Assembly: GCF_031877795.1 (NCBI RefSeq)
Contig: NC_133940.1
Coordinates: 12,649,985-12,713,984, forward strand
Origin: Strix aluco
Lineage: Eukaryota; Chordata; Aves; Strigiformes; Strigidae
Reading direction: 5' to 3'
DNA length: 64,000 bases
Shown: positions 39,001 through 52,100 of the stretch, in pieces
Layout of the letters: the number at the start of each line of letters is the position of its first letter
How positions within the stretch are numbered: the first letter of the stretch is position 1
Notes under the pieces: model-generated
Told to the model about the DNA's origin: nothing
What the model saw: the letters and a program-made list of their open reading frames with translations, nothing else
The model's database searches: none
Position numbers and translations under genes: made by a program

Positions 39001-42000
39001 TGGCTAACCACACGTAGCAAACAATTTATTAGCTAGTTCCAAAAAACATCCCTGTTAAATTAGGCCTGTCCAGGAGATGTGACATGGAGACAGATTACAC
39101 TGTTGACAGGGACGTGATTGCACCCATGACCTGCTAGCTGATGCGTGCCACTGTAAAACCCAGGACAGAGGGAAGGTATTAAGAGAATTAATGTTTATTA
39201 TTTATATGATGCCCACAGTTAGCCGGGGTGGTGCAGACAAGCGTAAAGCCACACGGTGCTCAGAACTGACAGCCCAGCTGACAGCAGGCACTGGGAGCAT
39301 AATTTAGGACTTTGTGACGAGGTGACAGCCTTAGAGCCTTCAACAGCAGTAGCAGGAGGGGAGCACAGGCAGGGCTGAATGCCAGGAGCCACATGGTGAA
39401 GCTTCTGTCCCATCTTGGCCTTTGGCTGCACTAAAGGGCCTTTTGTAGTGGCGGACTTCTGTGGCAGACTGGCAGCCTCTGTCCCCAGGAAACTTGTTTA
39501 ACCTCCCTCTCCAAACATCAACTTGTTGGAAAAATGCTTCTAGTGAGCAATGGGGTACTGCACGCCAAGGCAGCTCCAAACTGGCTGGCTGGGGTTCCAG
39601 GGGTGGCATTCTGCAGAGGTACCACTGGTCCCCCAGTGTCACACTGGGATCAAATCAAAAGCCGTAGAGCAGACACAGGCTTCATAAATATAGTGATGCT
39701 GGCTGTCCCATTAATGGTCCCTCATTAATATAGGAACACATTACTTAAATGTCTCTCCTACACTAGGCATCCAGACTTCTTCTGTAGCCAACAGAGAGGC
39801 AGGAACATCTTGATATCTATTTATCCCACTCAGCTTGGTGGGATGAACCATCCTCCACCACCACTGCCCTCTCCCTTGGCCGTAGAGGAACAAAGGGCCC
39901 AGCACAGAGCAGCTACCCGACCTCAGACAGCTTGAATTGCCCCATCCCCTGAGCAGGAGGCTCTGCCTCCTCCCAAGGAGCTTAGCAACACTGCAGAGAT
40001 GGGGCTGCAAAGCCAGTCAGGATCCGTGCCGATGGGAGAATGTGGGAGAGACACAAATGCAGAAGAACTTCAGAAATAACCAGAGAAGCCTCTTGAGTCA
40101 ATAACAGTGCTCCAGGGCAGCGTTAGCATTTGCTTTGCAACCTGAACAGACAGGGGAGATTAAATTCTCGTACAGTGTGATCCACTCGGGTGGATGTGCA
40201 CAGAGGATAAGCTTGTCCCTGCATCCCTGCAAGTGGCAGGGCCACCCTCTGGTGCCACACAGCACCCACATGACATAGCCTCCAGCCCCAACGGCTTGCA
40301 CATGCGAGCAAGTCAGCTGGGTTTTTGGAGACGTAAAACATTTGCAAAACATTTCCCTGGGACAATAAATTACACGTCAGCTCATTACTGTGGGATGGCT
40401 TACTCCAGATGCAGCTCCCTGTGTCTTATTTCAGATTATGATCACATTAAAATGGCCATGGGTTGGCCGGTTGAAAAAGGGGGGCTCCCATCAAGAGATC
40501 ATTATATCTGCTTGAGTCTGCCTGAATCCAAGAACAGATCCTCCACTGGGAATATTATGTCCTTGTAGCTGTTCAAGTCTTCCCAGCAAGGGAACAGGAT
40601 CTGCTTAGAGCAAATAGGAGCCATTACCATCAGGATAAATTAGTAATGGTGAGTGGGAGAGAGAGGAGGAGAGGAAAAGAGGTTATTGTGATTTTTCTTC
40701 CTACAGAGCGGGTGTCTGAGCTACTTACATTTCCAGAAAACAGCTCCCTAGCTTCCCCTCTGGGCCCAGAGCTCAGACTGCTTGCTTACAGCTCAAGAGC
40801 TACTTTGGATTGTTAATAACTAGCAGGAGGGCATTACGGGTTGTTAGGTGCATGAAATCTGATTTCTGTTCCTACTGGTAGTGTCTCAAGTTTAGTGGCA
40901 GCACAGGCAGATCTGTAGAGTGAGAAAAGGCAAAATATACTTGCATTTGTTCTGTTCAACACCACTAAACACATGCCTTTTTATCAGAAGCTGCAACACC
41001 TGTTGAGGACTAATTGGGGGGGGTGGGGGTGAGGGTGGTCTTTAAGGTGCTGCAGGGGGTAGACTGCAGGGCTGTGGCTCTGTGGTGTTGTACAGTTTCC
41101 TTTTTGTGAAATACAGGATGCCAAGTAATTTGCTAAACCCTGACTGCAGTCCTGGATAAAAAACTGACCAGCAGAAATGCCTTCACGCTCAGGACTCCTT
41201 CCTTTCCTCCTAAAATGACCTATTAAAGCAGGGCTGGTTTAGTTAGTTTGGGTCTACAACAGAGGCTGGATTGCCAATCGCTCAGAGACCAGTCCAGCCA
41301 CAGTACGATTTCACAGCATTTTAAAAAGCAAGTACCTGCCTGCTTAAGTGAACACCTACTTCAGGTGGCTTGCAGGGAAATGACTATACCACCACCGGCC
41401 GCTCTCCAGCAGGAATGCTAACCGGAGCCCACCAGCACGAACCTGGTGGCACCAAGCTCAGACCCTGCTCCTGCCTGTGTCTCCTCCTAGGATGCTGCTG
41501 CCTGCTGACATCTTCACCCAACTTCATTCAGATTTTACTTTCTGACATAAGGCATTTCAGCTGAGTGAATGGGAAACTAATGCAAAACCAAAAGGAGCTT
41601 GGTCTAGGTTGCTGAACTCCTGTAGGGTCCCTGGAGGAGACCTTTCCAGCTCTCCACCAAGCCCATCCCTCTCTCAGAAGAGATCTCATATGACCCATTA
41701 ACAGTAATTTCTCCATGGGCCTCCTGGAGGCCGATGCTCAGTTTTTGTGCTGCTATAAGCAGACCCAGCACCCTCCAACCAACCAATGTGCTCAGAAGCT
41801 GGCAAATGCCCCAAAAGTGTGAAGGGCCACCCTGGAGTTGCCCGCTCTTGTGCAAACCTTATTGCTACAGATCAGCCATCCCCTGCTCACAACAGGACAG
41901 GAGCCGGTACTGCAGTACCAAAACACACTCAGAGTCCTCCTGTGGCCCCACCAGCTTCACCCTGACCCTCGCTGGGAGAGCTGCTTCTCATGGCAGAGCC

Positions 42001-44854
42001 ACCTGTACAAGGAGCCTCCCAAAAAGTGCAGCCCCTGGGAAAAAGTGGCTGCTCCTGGCCAACCCGTTGGGAAGGGACTTCTGTTTTCAACAGCTTTCCA
42101 CAGGTCAGTGGGATCTTGTGCAGCAGCGATGCTGCTGAGGGCAGCATGGCTCCAGTAACGCATACCTTATGGCGTCTTTGCAAACATGCTTTTGCATGGT
42201 GCTTTACAGTGAGCTTCCCAGTGTCTTCTGACAACCCTGGCGACAGTGCTCAGAGGGACATCTCTTACCAGGCACCCATTTTAACAGTACCAGCAGACAA
42301 CCAGGACACCTGAGGGGTGGAAAAGTAAGCAGGTGGAAAAGGATTAAGCCATGGAAGATATTAAAGTACGAAACAGCCAGCTAAACCAACCAACCAAATC
42401 TGGTGATGAATATGCTCACTCTTAGTTATCAGGAACTGATGTGTGTTTATCTATTCAGTTTTTGATATACAGGTCTATTCAATACTTTTTTTTCCACTTA
42501 ATTTAGAAGCCTGCAAAAATACAGCTTTTCTTATTTCAATAGATTACATTATTACATGGGTTTATTTAGCCAGCGTAATTTTCTCCCCGAATCTCCACAG
42601 TACTTCAAATGTTTTTTTCCTGTGAAGGATAAAGCTGAGCAAATATTTAGTAATGGATAATTAATTCAACCACTTCTTTTCCATCTCATCTGAGACACTC
42701 ATTCAGTGGATGTTGTTCAAGATTCAACAATTCTTTCTTTCTCTTCTTTAGTTAGCTGCTAAACTATTTTCAATAGTTTCTGATACCTGTGATATGAACA
42801 GTTTTGAACGGACATAGGTCACAGATTATATTTGCCTAATGGGGCAGAAACACTTTCTAGGCTCTCGCTTTCTCTTTTTTTTCTGCTTGCAAGGTTCCTG
42901 AGAAAAAGTTATATAAATAAGGCATAAACTCAAAGGAAGCCTATTCACTCTCACATAGAGAATATTGATGAAAAGCAGTCACCCAGCTCTACTGTAGATA
43001 CTGAGGTTTGTATTTTATATTAAGAGGCTAGTGCCAAAGGGTGCCAGGCTGTAACCTACCATTTCACAGGCCTGGTCCGTCCCTGGGGTCACTTCTGTAT
43101 CCAGCAAGAGCTCAGTGACCGCAGGGGGCTGCCACTACTGGTACCTGCATGCTCGTATTCAGGGAAATGAGAGGCTTAAAACACATTTACCATATGCATG
43201 AAGTCTTACTGTCTTACGGAACTTTGCTTAACCCATTCTACATTGAAACAGTAAATACAGTCAGAGAACTTTCCATCTGTTTTTCCTTTTTTTTTTACCA
43301 GTTACTACCCAACTCACATTATTATCAGCACATGCCTACAGGCCCGAGTCTCTTTTACATGTAGACAGACAGACAACAAATGCCAACACCATAAGCCACA
43401 TACAAACAGGCTGTTAACCTTATACTCACAAGCTCCTCCACTTCTCCATATGACACTGACAATAAAAGTGCCTTAAGTCTTTTTCTGATAAAGTGCTTTC
43501 TGCGCAGTAAGTGAAACAGAAACATCATAGCAAATTTTACTACCTCAGATACAGCCGTGTTACAAATCTGTGTGTGGTTTGGCAGTGTAATCTTTTACTC
43601 TGATAAACTATTAAATGCCAAAGAAAGCTTCTTAAGTTAATCAGGGCTTAATTTGAATAAACAAGCCACCAAAAGCTTAACAAAAATCCTTTATGGAATC
43701 TTAATGCAAAAATAGGCTGTTCACAAAATCCCGGGCCAAGTTCATAAAAGCAACTGCACTGGGATGAAACTGGCCCACTAACCCCCTTTTTCCCCCGTTA
43801 TTGGCACCACCAACAAAAAATATGTTAATTTTCTGAAACACCAACACAACCATTTCCAGCTCCATTGATGCAGTTTTGGCAACATCGACGCAACCGCATG
43901 TGCTAATACTGCACGTGAGAAGGAGGCGGAAGAGTGGGATGACTGTGATGGCGAGGAGTCAGCTCAACCCTCCAGGAAGAGACCCAGACCTGGCTGAGCT
44001 GAAGCCCATGGCATTGCCGGCTGCATTTGCAGCCACAGAAGAAATTCCCCCCCGGGAGCACCCTGTGGGATGGGGAAGCGCTTGGGGTGAGAGCAGCAGT
44101 CCTGTGAGTAACTTCACTGCAACAAGCCACCACTCCCCGATTAGCAGGGCTCCTTGTAGTAGGTAAATTATACGTATGCATAAATATTCACATGTTCAGC
44201 ACCTAAACAGGTAACGATAATAGTTTAAAAACTCTCACCTTGGGCCCAATATTGTTATTTTATCCCACAAACACAATAAATGACCAAACCTTGGTGAACA
44301 AAACATGCCAGGCTGGAGCCCATACAAAGTATCTCTGGGCTGACATGCTGTATTTATCTGGTTCTTCATTACATAGCTGTTATTTCATTCTGTTGCTCTA
44401 TGGGCTCTCTTTTAGTGCTTTCAGTCCTATGACTGGTACATTTTCAAGTATTCTATTTTTCAAATTGCAAAAACATCTTCTTTCTTTATTTTTTCCCATG
44501 AAAACTGCTGATTATCTCCGAAATGTCTTAATTTGATGAAAAAGTCTTGTTATTTTAAGTGTACATTTTCCATTCATTTATTTACAACCAGCTTTGCTAA
44601 GCTGAAAATTTACGCTGAGCTTGAGTGAAATAAAATCAATACATTAAAGAATATCAAAATATTCACAGAGCCGAAATCTAGGGTAGGATAGCTACAAAAA
44701 ATATTTCTCCATGACATTTTACCTGCCCTTGGGCAAAAATGGTTCATTTTGACATGACAAAATTTAACAACTCTTTTGCTTGCTTTTTCGTTACTCACAC
44801 CGTGCTAAAAATAGGTACAAGGAGACCAGTTGATGACTAAAGAAGAACATTCTA
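36059..44854. other. Intergenic region, no gene recognised
   Basis: About 8.8 kb between RAB39B and the SYTL2-like gene. I see no exon pair with matching phases, no CLIC2-like or other known coding block, and no tRNA-like fold. The stretch alternates between GC-richer parts (37.0-40.3 kb, 41.3-42.3 kb) and AT-rich, T/A-run-containing parts (36.4-36.9 kb, 42.4-43.0 kb, 43.5-43.9 kb). It may hold regulatory elements. Confidence 0.45.
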
Positions 44855-46089
44855 TTTAATCACAATATGTACATCGAAAATACAAATTACAAAGCTGCAT
44901 TTCAAAATGTATTCACAACGCCACTCTGCCACGGTCAGTGTGCCAGATGAGAAGTTCTTGCAAGCTACTGGCAGAAAGGAAATTCCAACCGTGGACAACT
45001 CACTGACAGGCCTCTGGCGTAAGGAAGACCAGCAGCAGGGCACGCAGAGGCAGGAGACCACCCCAGGCAGCTGTAGCCCTGCAGCGACACTTCGCATCCA
45101 TTCACTCCCTACTTACCTCTCCCACCAGCTCCCAACATCTCCTGTGTTCCAGTGTGGTTTTTTTTTTCTTTCCTGACCCGTTGTGCCAGGCTAACACGAG
45201 ACCACTTCCTACATCATTATTTCGAATTGAAATGTTTTGCACACAAGGCATTTCAAAGGTGCGATTAGGCCCATCAGCAATGTAACCATGTTTTACACTT
45301 GGCCAAGCACTTTAGTTTATATTGCACTGAAACTGTCCTTTCATAGAGTACTTGCCTGAGGTCACTGAGGAAGCCTGTGGGAAAGCTAGGAAAACAGCCC
45401 CTGGTTGCAAAATCCCACTAGCTGCAGGACCATCACTTCTCTCTTTCATATAAAATCAGAAAGAAATTAATATATTGAATTCCTCATTGTCATCCTCCTC
45501 ACGTTGCTTCATTTCCTGGTTCAAATAGTCCTCTCTTTCTTTAGATTCACCTCGGGTCTCAATTTTCCTCATGTTAGAGATGTGTTATCACCAATGACAA
45601 ATGCCAAGCTCCCATTCTCAGACTGTGCTGCTGGTGACTTGGAGCAATTCTACATCAAGTACAGAGTGTACCACTTGCAGGGGAATACGAATAATACCAT
45701 GCTGCTGCTTTAGTACAACTACATCTCTGCACAGAAAAAAAAAAATGGCACAAGAAACAGTAAAAAAATAAAAATATGTATATCTCCTTTTCCTTCTGCC
45801 AATGTTCCCAGAGGTTAATGGAATTCAAAGATACTGAATATAAATGATTAAATAAAACAACAAATGAAGTTTCTTCTCGGTCAAAATAAAGTATAGCATC
45901 AGTTTGGCATCTTCCATGTCCTCTGTCAGGGAATTAGTACTTAACATTTAACATTTCCAAAGTGCTGTCCAACAACTGCCTTATTAACCTGACACTTGCC
46001 AACCCCGTGGATGGTCTCTATCACATCGGTGCAGGAAGTTTCCTAGTTCTAATGACCACGTTCAACCTTTCTATGGCACGAATGGTGGG
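44855..46089 (-). other. Probable 3' UTR of the SYTL2-like gene
   Basis: Downstream of the stop codon on -. The first reasonable poly(A) hexamer is ATTAAA (the + strand reads TTTAAT at 44855-44860), followed by a U-rich stretch. A canonical AATAAA lies further on at 44577-44582. The exact end is uncertain. Confidence 0.35.
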
Positions 46090-49000
46090 TTATTTCAGTT
46101 TTTTTCTCCCTGCCAGTGAGCGCAGTGGCAGCAATCCTTCAATCCATTCATTGGCAGCTGACATCATCTCCTGCCAAAAGGCCACCTCCTCTTGCGTGGA
46201 GTCCATCCAGTCCACAGAGATGCCATAGCTCAAACCTGTAAAGAAGAAGAAAACTACAACGTTGGGAGCTACACAAAGAGTTTCTACACGATGCAAAAAT
46301 ACTCAATGGGATGTAACTGTTGCAGGCAGTGCCTTAACATTAAAGGTCCTGACTTCCCCTCAGCAAGTTGCATGCTAAATGCCTCCTGTTCTGCTAATGA
46401 CCTCCATTTTGCACCAGAGTTCAGAATAAAGTCAATGTAAAAGCCACAAAATACAAGAACCCTAAACATAACCTGCCAAGGAAAATAATATTGGGCTCAA
46501 GCCCTTTCTGCATCTTTCGGAATGGTAAAGAAAGTCTAAAAGGCTTGGGTTTCCCCTTAGATTTTCGTGTGGACTGGGTGGAATATTTGTCAAAATTCTT
46601 TTGCTTTACACTTCATTTATATAGGAATCAAACATACGGTAGCAGAAAAGTGTGTACATTAATTCCAAATTGATTATTCAACCATATTTGCACGTGCTAA
46701 CTACTTGTCAATGAGATAAAAGTCTAAATTTGGATCACAGCTTATTTTGGGGTTGGTAATTTTATAACTTGCTTATGAGCTTATTCTTGTTGCCCCTTCC
46801 CACTAGATAGTTCACAGCCCTCCTGATGACATGTTAGAGACTGAAAACAGAGAAGACAGAAACAAATGCAATAAACACAGGGGCACCTGCAAGGCAGACT
46901 TTCCAGCTACTATGAGCCTTTTCCTGATACCCTCAAGGAACATTTATTCTTTATTGCAACATTCTGAAATCTTCTGTTTGTCTTTCATCTCTCAGAAAGT
47001 CCTCTCGCTTAACAATGAATAGTTTAGAAAACCTTAGATATCCCACTTACAAAAATAAAAGATGAACATGCTATCTTGCCAAAGCCTAGCTATGTGGTAC
47101 ACTAAAAGCCAGGATATTGGCTTAAAAATATTGGAGTTTTCCGAACTGACTAACCCCATTGAAGTAAAACACTTTCAGCTAAGCACAGGTCTAAGTCCTT
47201 CTCTGAACTGGAACTTCATGCCGTCAACTCCCAGAGACAGTGACTGTCTCCCAGTGGAGCAAATGGCCCCCCTGCTGAGGTCGTTCAGCACTATATCCTC
47301 TAAATAAAAACAAAACAAAAAAACATCACCACCACCTTAGTCTACACCCAGACAACTCCGCTCTTCCAATTTGTGATTTAACTCCAGCTGATGCACTCTC
47401 AGCACTGATTACCTACCAGATCAACTAGTGTAGCTCACCCTGTTTTTCAAATATTAGCTATTCTTGCTACTAAAGCTACTAAAGGGAGGAGGTGATGTGG
47501 ACGGAGCACCAGGTGGTGCTGTCCCACATGGCATTCACGTTGCCTTCATCTCTGAGCACTCCTCCCTGGGAGAAGCAGCAATACAACATTGATTTGTAAC
47601 GCAGCCTGTCTTCCTGTAACAGCAGGAAAACTCTCTGATGGACCCAAGGAGATTCTTGAGTTTTTCCAGACCTCAGAGTTGATGTTGGCAGAAAATGTAG
47701 GAATAGAGGGTTGCTATCATGGCACCAGTGCCCCTCCATCCCAGACCCAGTGCAAGTACCAAGACTCTCTCCAATTACTGAGACTCCCCATCCCTGGTTT
47801 CTCCCCAACAGGAAAGTGCTCTGGAACTTCCCATTATATCTTGTGGCTTAGCAATATGGTAACAGTATTCATTTAATGTAAAGGAAGTCACTTACCTGTC
47901 CCGAGGCCCAGTCTGATTCCTCCAAGGAAATGGTTGGTAAGTTTTTCATGATCCCACACAGTCAGTTCAACACAAGCATCCTTCAGATCCTCTGTATGAA
48001 AGCCATCGTATACAATAGTGTGATTGAAAACAGGGTTTGTGTCTCTTTTTATGACTCGGGTCTTTTGGTAACTCTTCTTACTGGTGTCTGGAAGCACATA
48101 GCTTTGACAGGGGAAAAAAATACAGCATGTAGTATTGAATATCTCCTGAGATTTGAATTGTTCCTACCAAGTTCCTTGGTCTAACAAGCCTCAGTTCTGA
48201 GGGAGTAATTGGGTCTCAACATAAGAAATCTCTGTAAATTTAATAGGAAATGTTCATAATTCCTGGATGAAACTTTTTGTTTTGCCAAGAAAATCCATTT
48301 TAAAAGCAAACATTTTCAGAAAGAAGGGTACTTGCTTAAAATTTCCTGCTTTTGGCAAGGTTTTTTTGCAAACTGACATTTTACATTAAAAAATGGACCT
48401 TACTTTCAGATATTTCTACTTTCATAAATTTTCATCACTTAGATGCCTAAGAGGGCATTTTAAAATGGTCAGTTAGGCTTCTTGAGCGGCAAACCTTTCT
48501 GCAGGAAAACTCTGTAAGGATTTAAAATATACAAAAAATATGGCGATCACTTCAAAGAGCCAAAAAGATCTTAAAATACCCTTAAAAGGTTTTTAATTTT
48601 CTGGAATATTTGAAGTACCTTCTCCCTTATAGCAGACAGAATTGATATTGCAGGCTGCAGAAAACACGCACATGCCAAATTCTGGAGAAGATCAAAGCAG
48701 GATCCAACCATCTGTATGTCAGTTCTGGTGAATCCCTAACAAATTCCCAAACTTTGCATGCAAGCCCATATCAAGGCAAAATTCACCACTTCACATGAAC
48801 ACACTGGGCAAGGTGCAGGGCCCACGATTCCTCTCACTCAGATGCTATGGAGGCAAATCACTGAGTGAGTCACAGACAGTGATTGACCAAGAGCTTTATC
48901 ACAGCAAGGATTTTCCTAATTTGGCCACAAGTGTATAACAAGGGCAATTTCTTCTACAGAGTCCAATGCAACACAAAGGCTTTACAGTATGGAGGCACAG

Positions 49001-49190
49001 AGAGGTGAGCCCGAGAAAAGAGAAGAAAGCAAACTGCTTTGTGGACGCATGGACCCAGGATCAAAGCCAGTAACATGCTCATGCACTTACCATTTCACAA
49101 AGGAGTCAACTCCAGAAGGACGCAACTGCAGCAGGTCTTTGACGTCTTTGACCCAAATGTGAACTTCGCCAGAGGGAGGATTCTTGGGAC
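46090..49190 (-). CDS. SYTL2-like exons encoding the C2B domain and C-terminus
   Basis: Exons 49190-49091, 48101-47896 and 46235-46090, following the linker exon 49862-49784. Landmarks are [53 protein letters not shown] and [20 protein letters not shown]. The first acidic position is Arg and the last is Phe, so a full calcium site is missing. The tail ends [11 protein letters not shown] and stop. Confidence 0.87.
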
Positions 49191-52100
49191 CTGCCATTTA
49201 GGAGAGGAGAAAAACTGTCACATCAGTCCTTATAGCAGCTAGCAAAACGACAAGCTTCCTCTCCAGGGATCTGAGGGAGCAGCAACAGGACTTGTCTGTG
49301 AATGCACTCCCTCGTGAGCTCTGCACGCCTCTGCCTGGGTGTCACAGCACTCCTACCAGCCCCATCACACCTGCAGTTGCAGAGGCCTCCTGACACAATC
49401 TGCTGGTGCTGCTTTGAAACAGGAAAGGAGAAGGAACTGCTGGGCAAACCCAAGCCTGTGCCTGCCCCACAATAAGAGGGGCTGTGTGCTGCTGCTACCA
49501 CATGACAGCACCCTACAGTGCCCACAGTGCTCATAAATGCTGAGCAGTTTGAGGTTGTTGAGTCCTTCCTCTCTCCCCAGCACTTTCCCAATAAAACCAG
49601 ATGTGAAAATCAGGTGTAAGCTGCAGATAGTGCTAACAAGCACTGCTGGTTGTGCCTTTGTGCTGATCTCTGAGATCTTGCTCTGATAAGATCGCTCTTT
49701 CGCCAGCTCTTAAACAGATGAGGCATTCCAAGCTGCATGTCAACATACGGGCAATACTTCTTAATGCATGAAACCCATTTTACCTAGGCTTCCTGGAGGG
49801 ACGTACTTAATAGACAAATTCATCACTCCTCGATGATCCACACCATTAACAGCAGAAAGGCTCTGAAACAGAAAGAGTTATGACTGACTAAACAAGGGAT
49901 TGTATAAGCATAGCAAGAAAAACAGCTTTTGAGTTCAATGGAGGGGCACAAATGGACAAACTCTGATTTTACATGGCTGGGGCAGCCCATTCTTGGGGCA
50001 GTCCATTCTCAGGGAAGCTCCCTTCTTTGTGGCTTTGTTCACAAACTCAGTCCCTCAGAACCAAAAGCCTGAGGATTCAGAGCAAGGCTGCCCTTCCAGA
50101 CATGTCCAGCTGCACGTAATTAAGCATCTTAGTTCTGAAAGACAAATATCCTTTATTTTCTGCAAAGGGATCTGAACCCAGAAGCATGCAGGAAGCTGTA
50201 CGGGCTTTACAAAAAGTGGCATCTGAATATTTACTTCTCAAGGCATGTTCAATTGCATCACCTAGCACTCTGCCGTCTATTTTTAAGGGATGGTCTTTAT
50301 GTGAGTAGAGAGAGAGAGGCAAAGTCATGTCAGAGTTTCTGTTGATTAGTGTCAGATCACATGTATGAAAGTGTCCCTATAGATCAGTCACCAAATAAGA
50401 CCCAAGAAGGCCTGTGTTCAGAGCACTGAATATTGCACTAATGTGTCCCGGGCTTGTGGGTGTTTTACTGCATTTCCCGAGGTACAATTCAGGTTGTTCT
50501 GCTCTACCACACCACCCAAAGACCTCAGAGGAGTCAGGAAGGACTTCTGCCACTCCTAAAGGCTTCAGGGTTTGTCTAGGAAGAGGGACTGCAGCTGAGA
50601 TGCACTTACTCGGGGTTTCAGCGGGTACCAGTTGAGTTTCCTGTTGTTCCAGTCCCAGCTGGCCAAGTCTACTTCGATCTCTCCCAAGAAACTGTTACGT
50701 CCCAGTGGATCATTGTGCCAAACAGAGAGATTTAATTTTTGGATCAGCAATACCATTTTCTCTATTTTATACTAGAAGAAGAAAGAGAAGTCAGGTTGTT
50801 CAAATTTTTCTTCTGTTTCTTTCACAACCAGAAATAAACTACTCAAAAGCTTGAATAAGCTCTGAGACACTCAAACACACTCCACACATGCACTAATGGA
50901 CTGGCCTCGCTCTGAACATCACTTGTTTTGTCCTGCAGAAATACTACCACCCTGACAAAGCTTTTCTGCTGAGCACAGGGAAACCTAGCACTCCGTTCAT
51001 CACAGGGCAAAACCAATACTCTTCCAAGAACTATTAACACAGCCCAGGCATTGTTAAATAATCCTCTAGTTGTTGATAAGTAAGATCACATAATGAAGAC
51101 CTTTCTTACTAGTCCCATGCCTCGTGACTGCATGCCAGGGAAGGGGATAAGAACACCCCATGCTCTGGCTGAAGGCAGCAGAGGCTGCAGGTCCCCATCT
51201 CATCCAAAGATCACTGTGAGGTTTTGACAAAGAAATCTTGGGTGCCACACAGGTGGGTAACCTTTAACATCTCTGCCCTCACAAACCCAAGGAAAGGGCA
51301 GTGCAGTGTTGGCGAAGAAGCCTGGCAAGAAGGCAGGATCTTTCCAGACCTGACCTGGTACGGGTGCCTGCTACAACACAGGTTTTCAGAGCATGTATTT
51401 GTTCTTACCCGTAACACCTCGTTGTAAATGGGATTCACTGTCCTCTTCTTCACTGAAGTTTTCCTCTTACCCATTCTAGCTTTGTCAGGGAGCAGATAAG
51501 TTTTAACATACCTAGAAAAGAACACAAACTCCAGCTGGATATTGTTCCGCATCTCCAAGCTCTAATAAGTGGGCAACACTTGTGAACAGTGACATGGAAA
51601 CAAAAGACCTGGAGTTGACTCTGTGAGAGCAAAACTAATTAAGAGACCTGCTAGGATATTAACTTGTCATGCATGTGAAGTTATAAATCTCACTGGAGAT
51701 GGGTGAGTGCCACCAACATTCAGAACAGGTAGCTTTCTAGGCAATATGGGAAACCAGCAAGGCCATATATCCATTTTCTGAAATGCCCGTAACTATAGCA
51801 TCTCTGTACATTCAAAATCAGGGTGAAACTAGAGAGAAGGAAAGAGGTGGAATGTCTTTAAGTCACTCTCTCAGGGTTCAATTCCAAGCTCCTTTTCATC
51901 ACCTTTCGAACTAGAGATCACTAATCTCTGTATAACTGCCATTGTTGCCCTAACAACACTTCTTTACGGACTTTCTTTTCATATAGACATGTGTCTGCAT
52001 CACCAGAGTTACTACCAAAGTGTATTCACCATGGGGAGATCAAGGTTCACACAGATGCAGGGAGAACATATTCCAGTGATAACAGGAACTGTCTCTGTAG

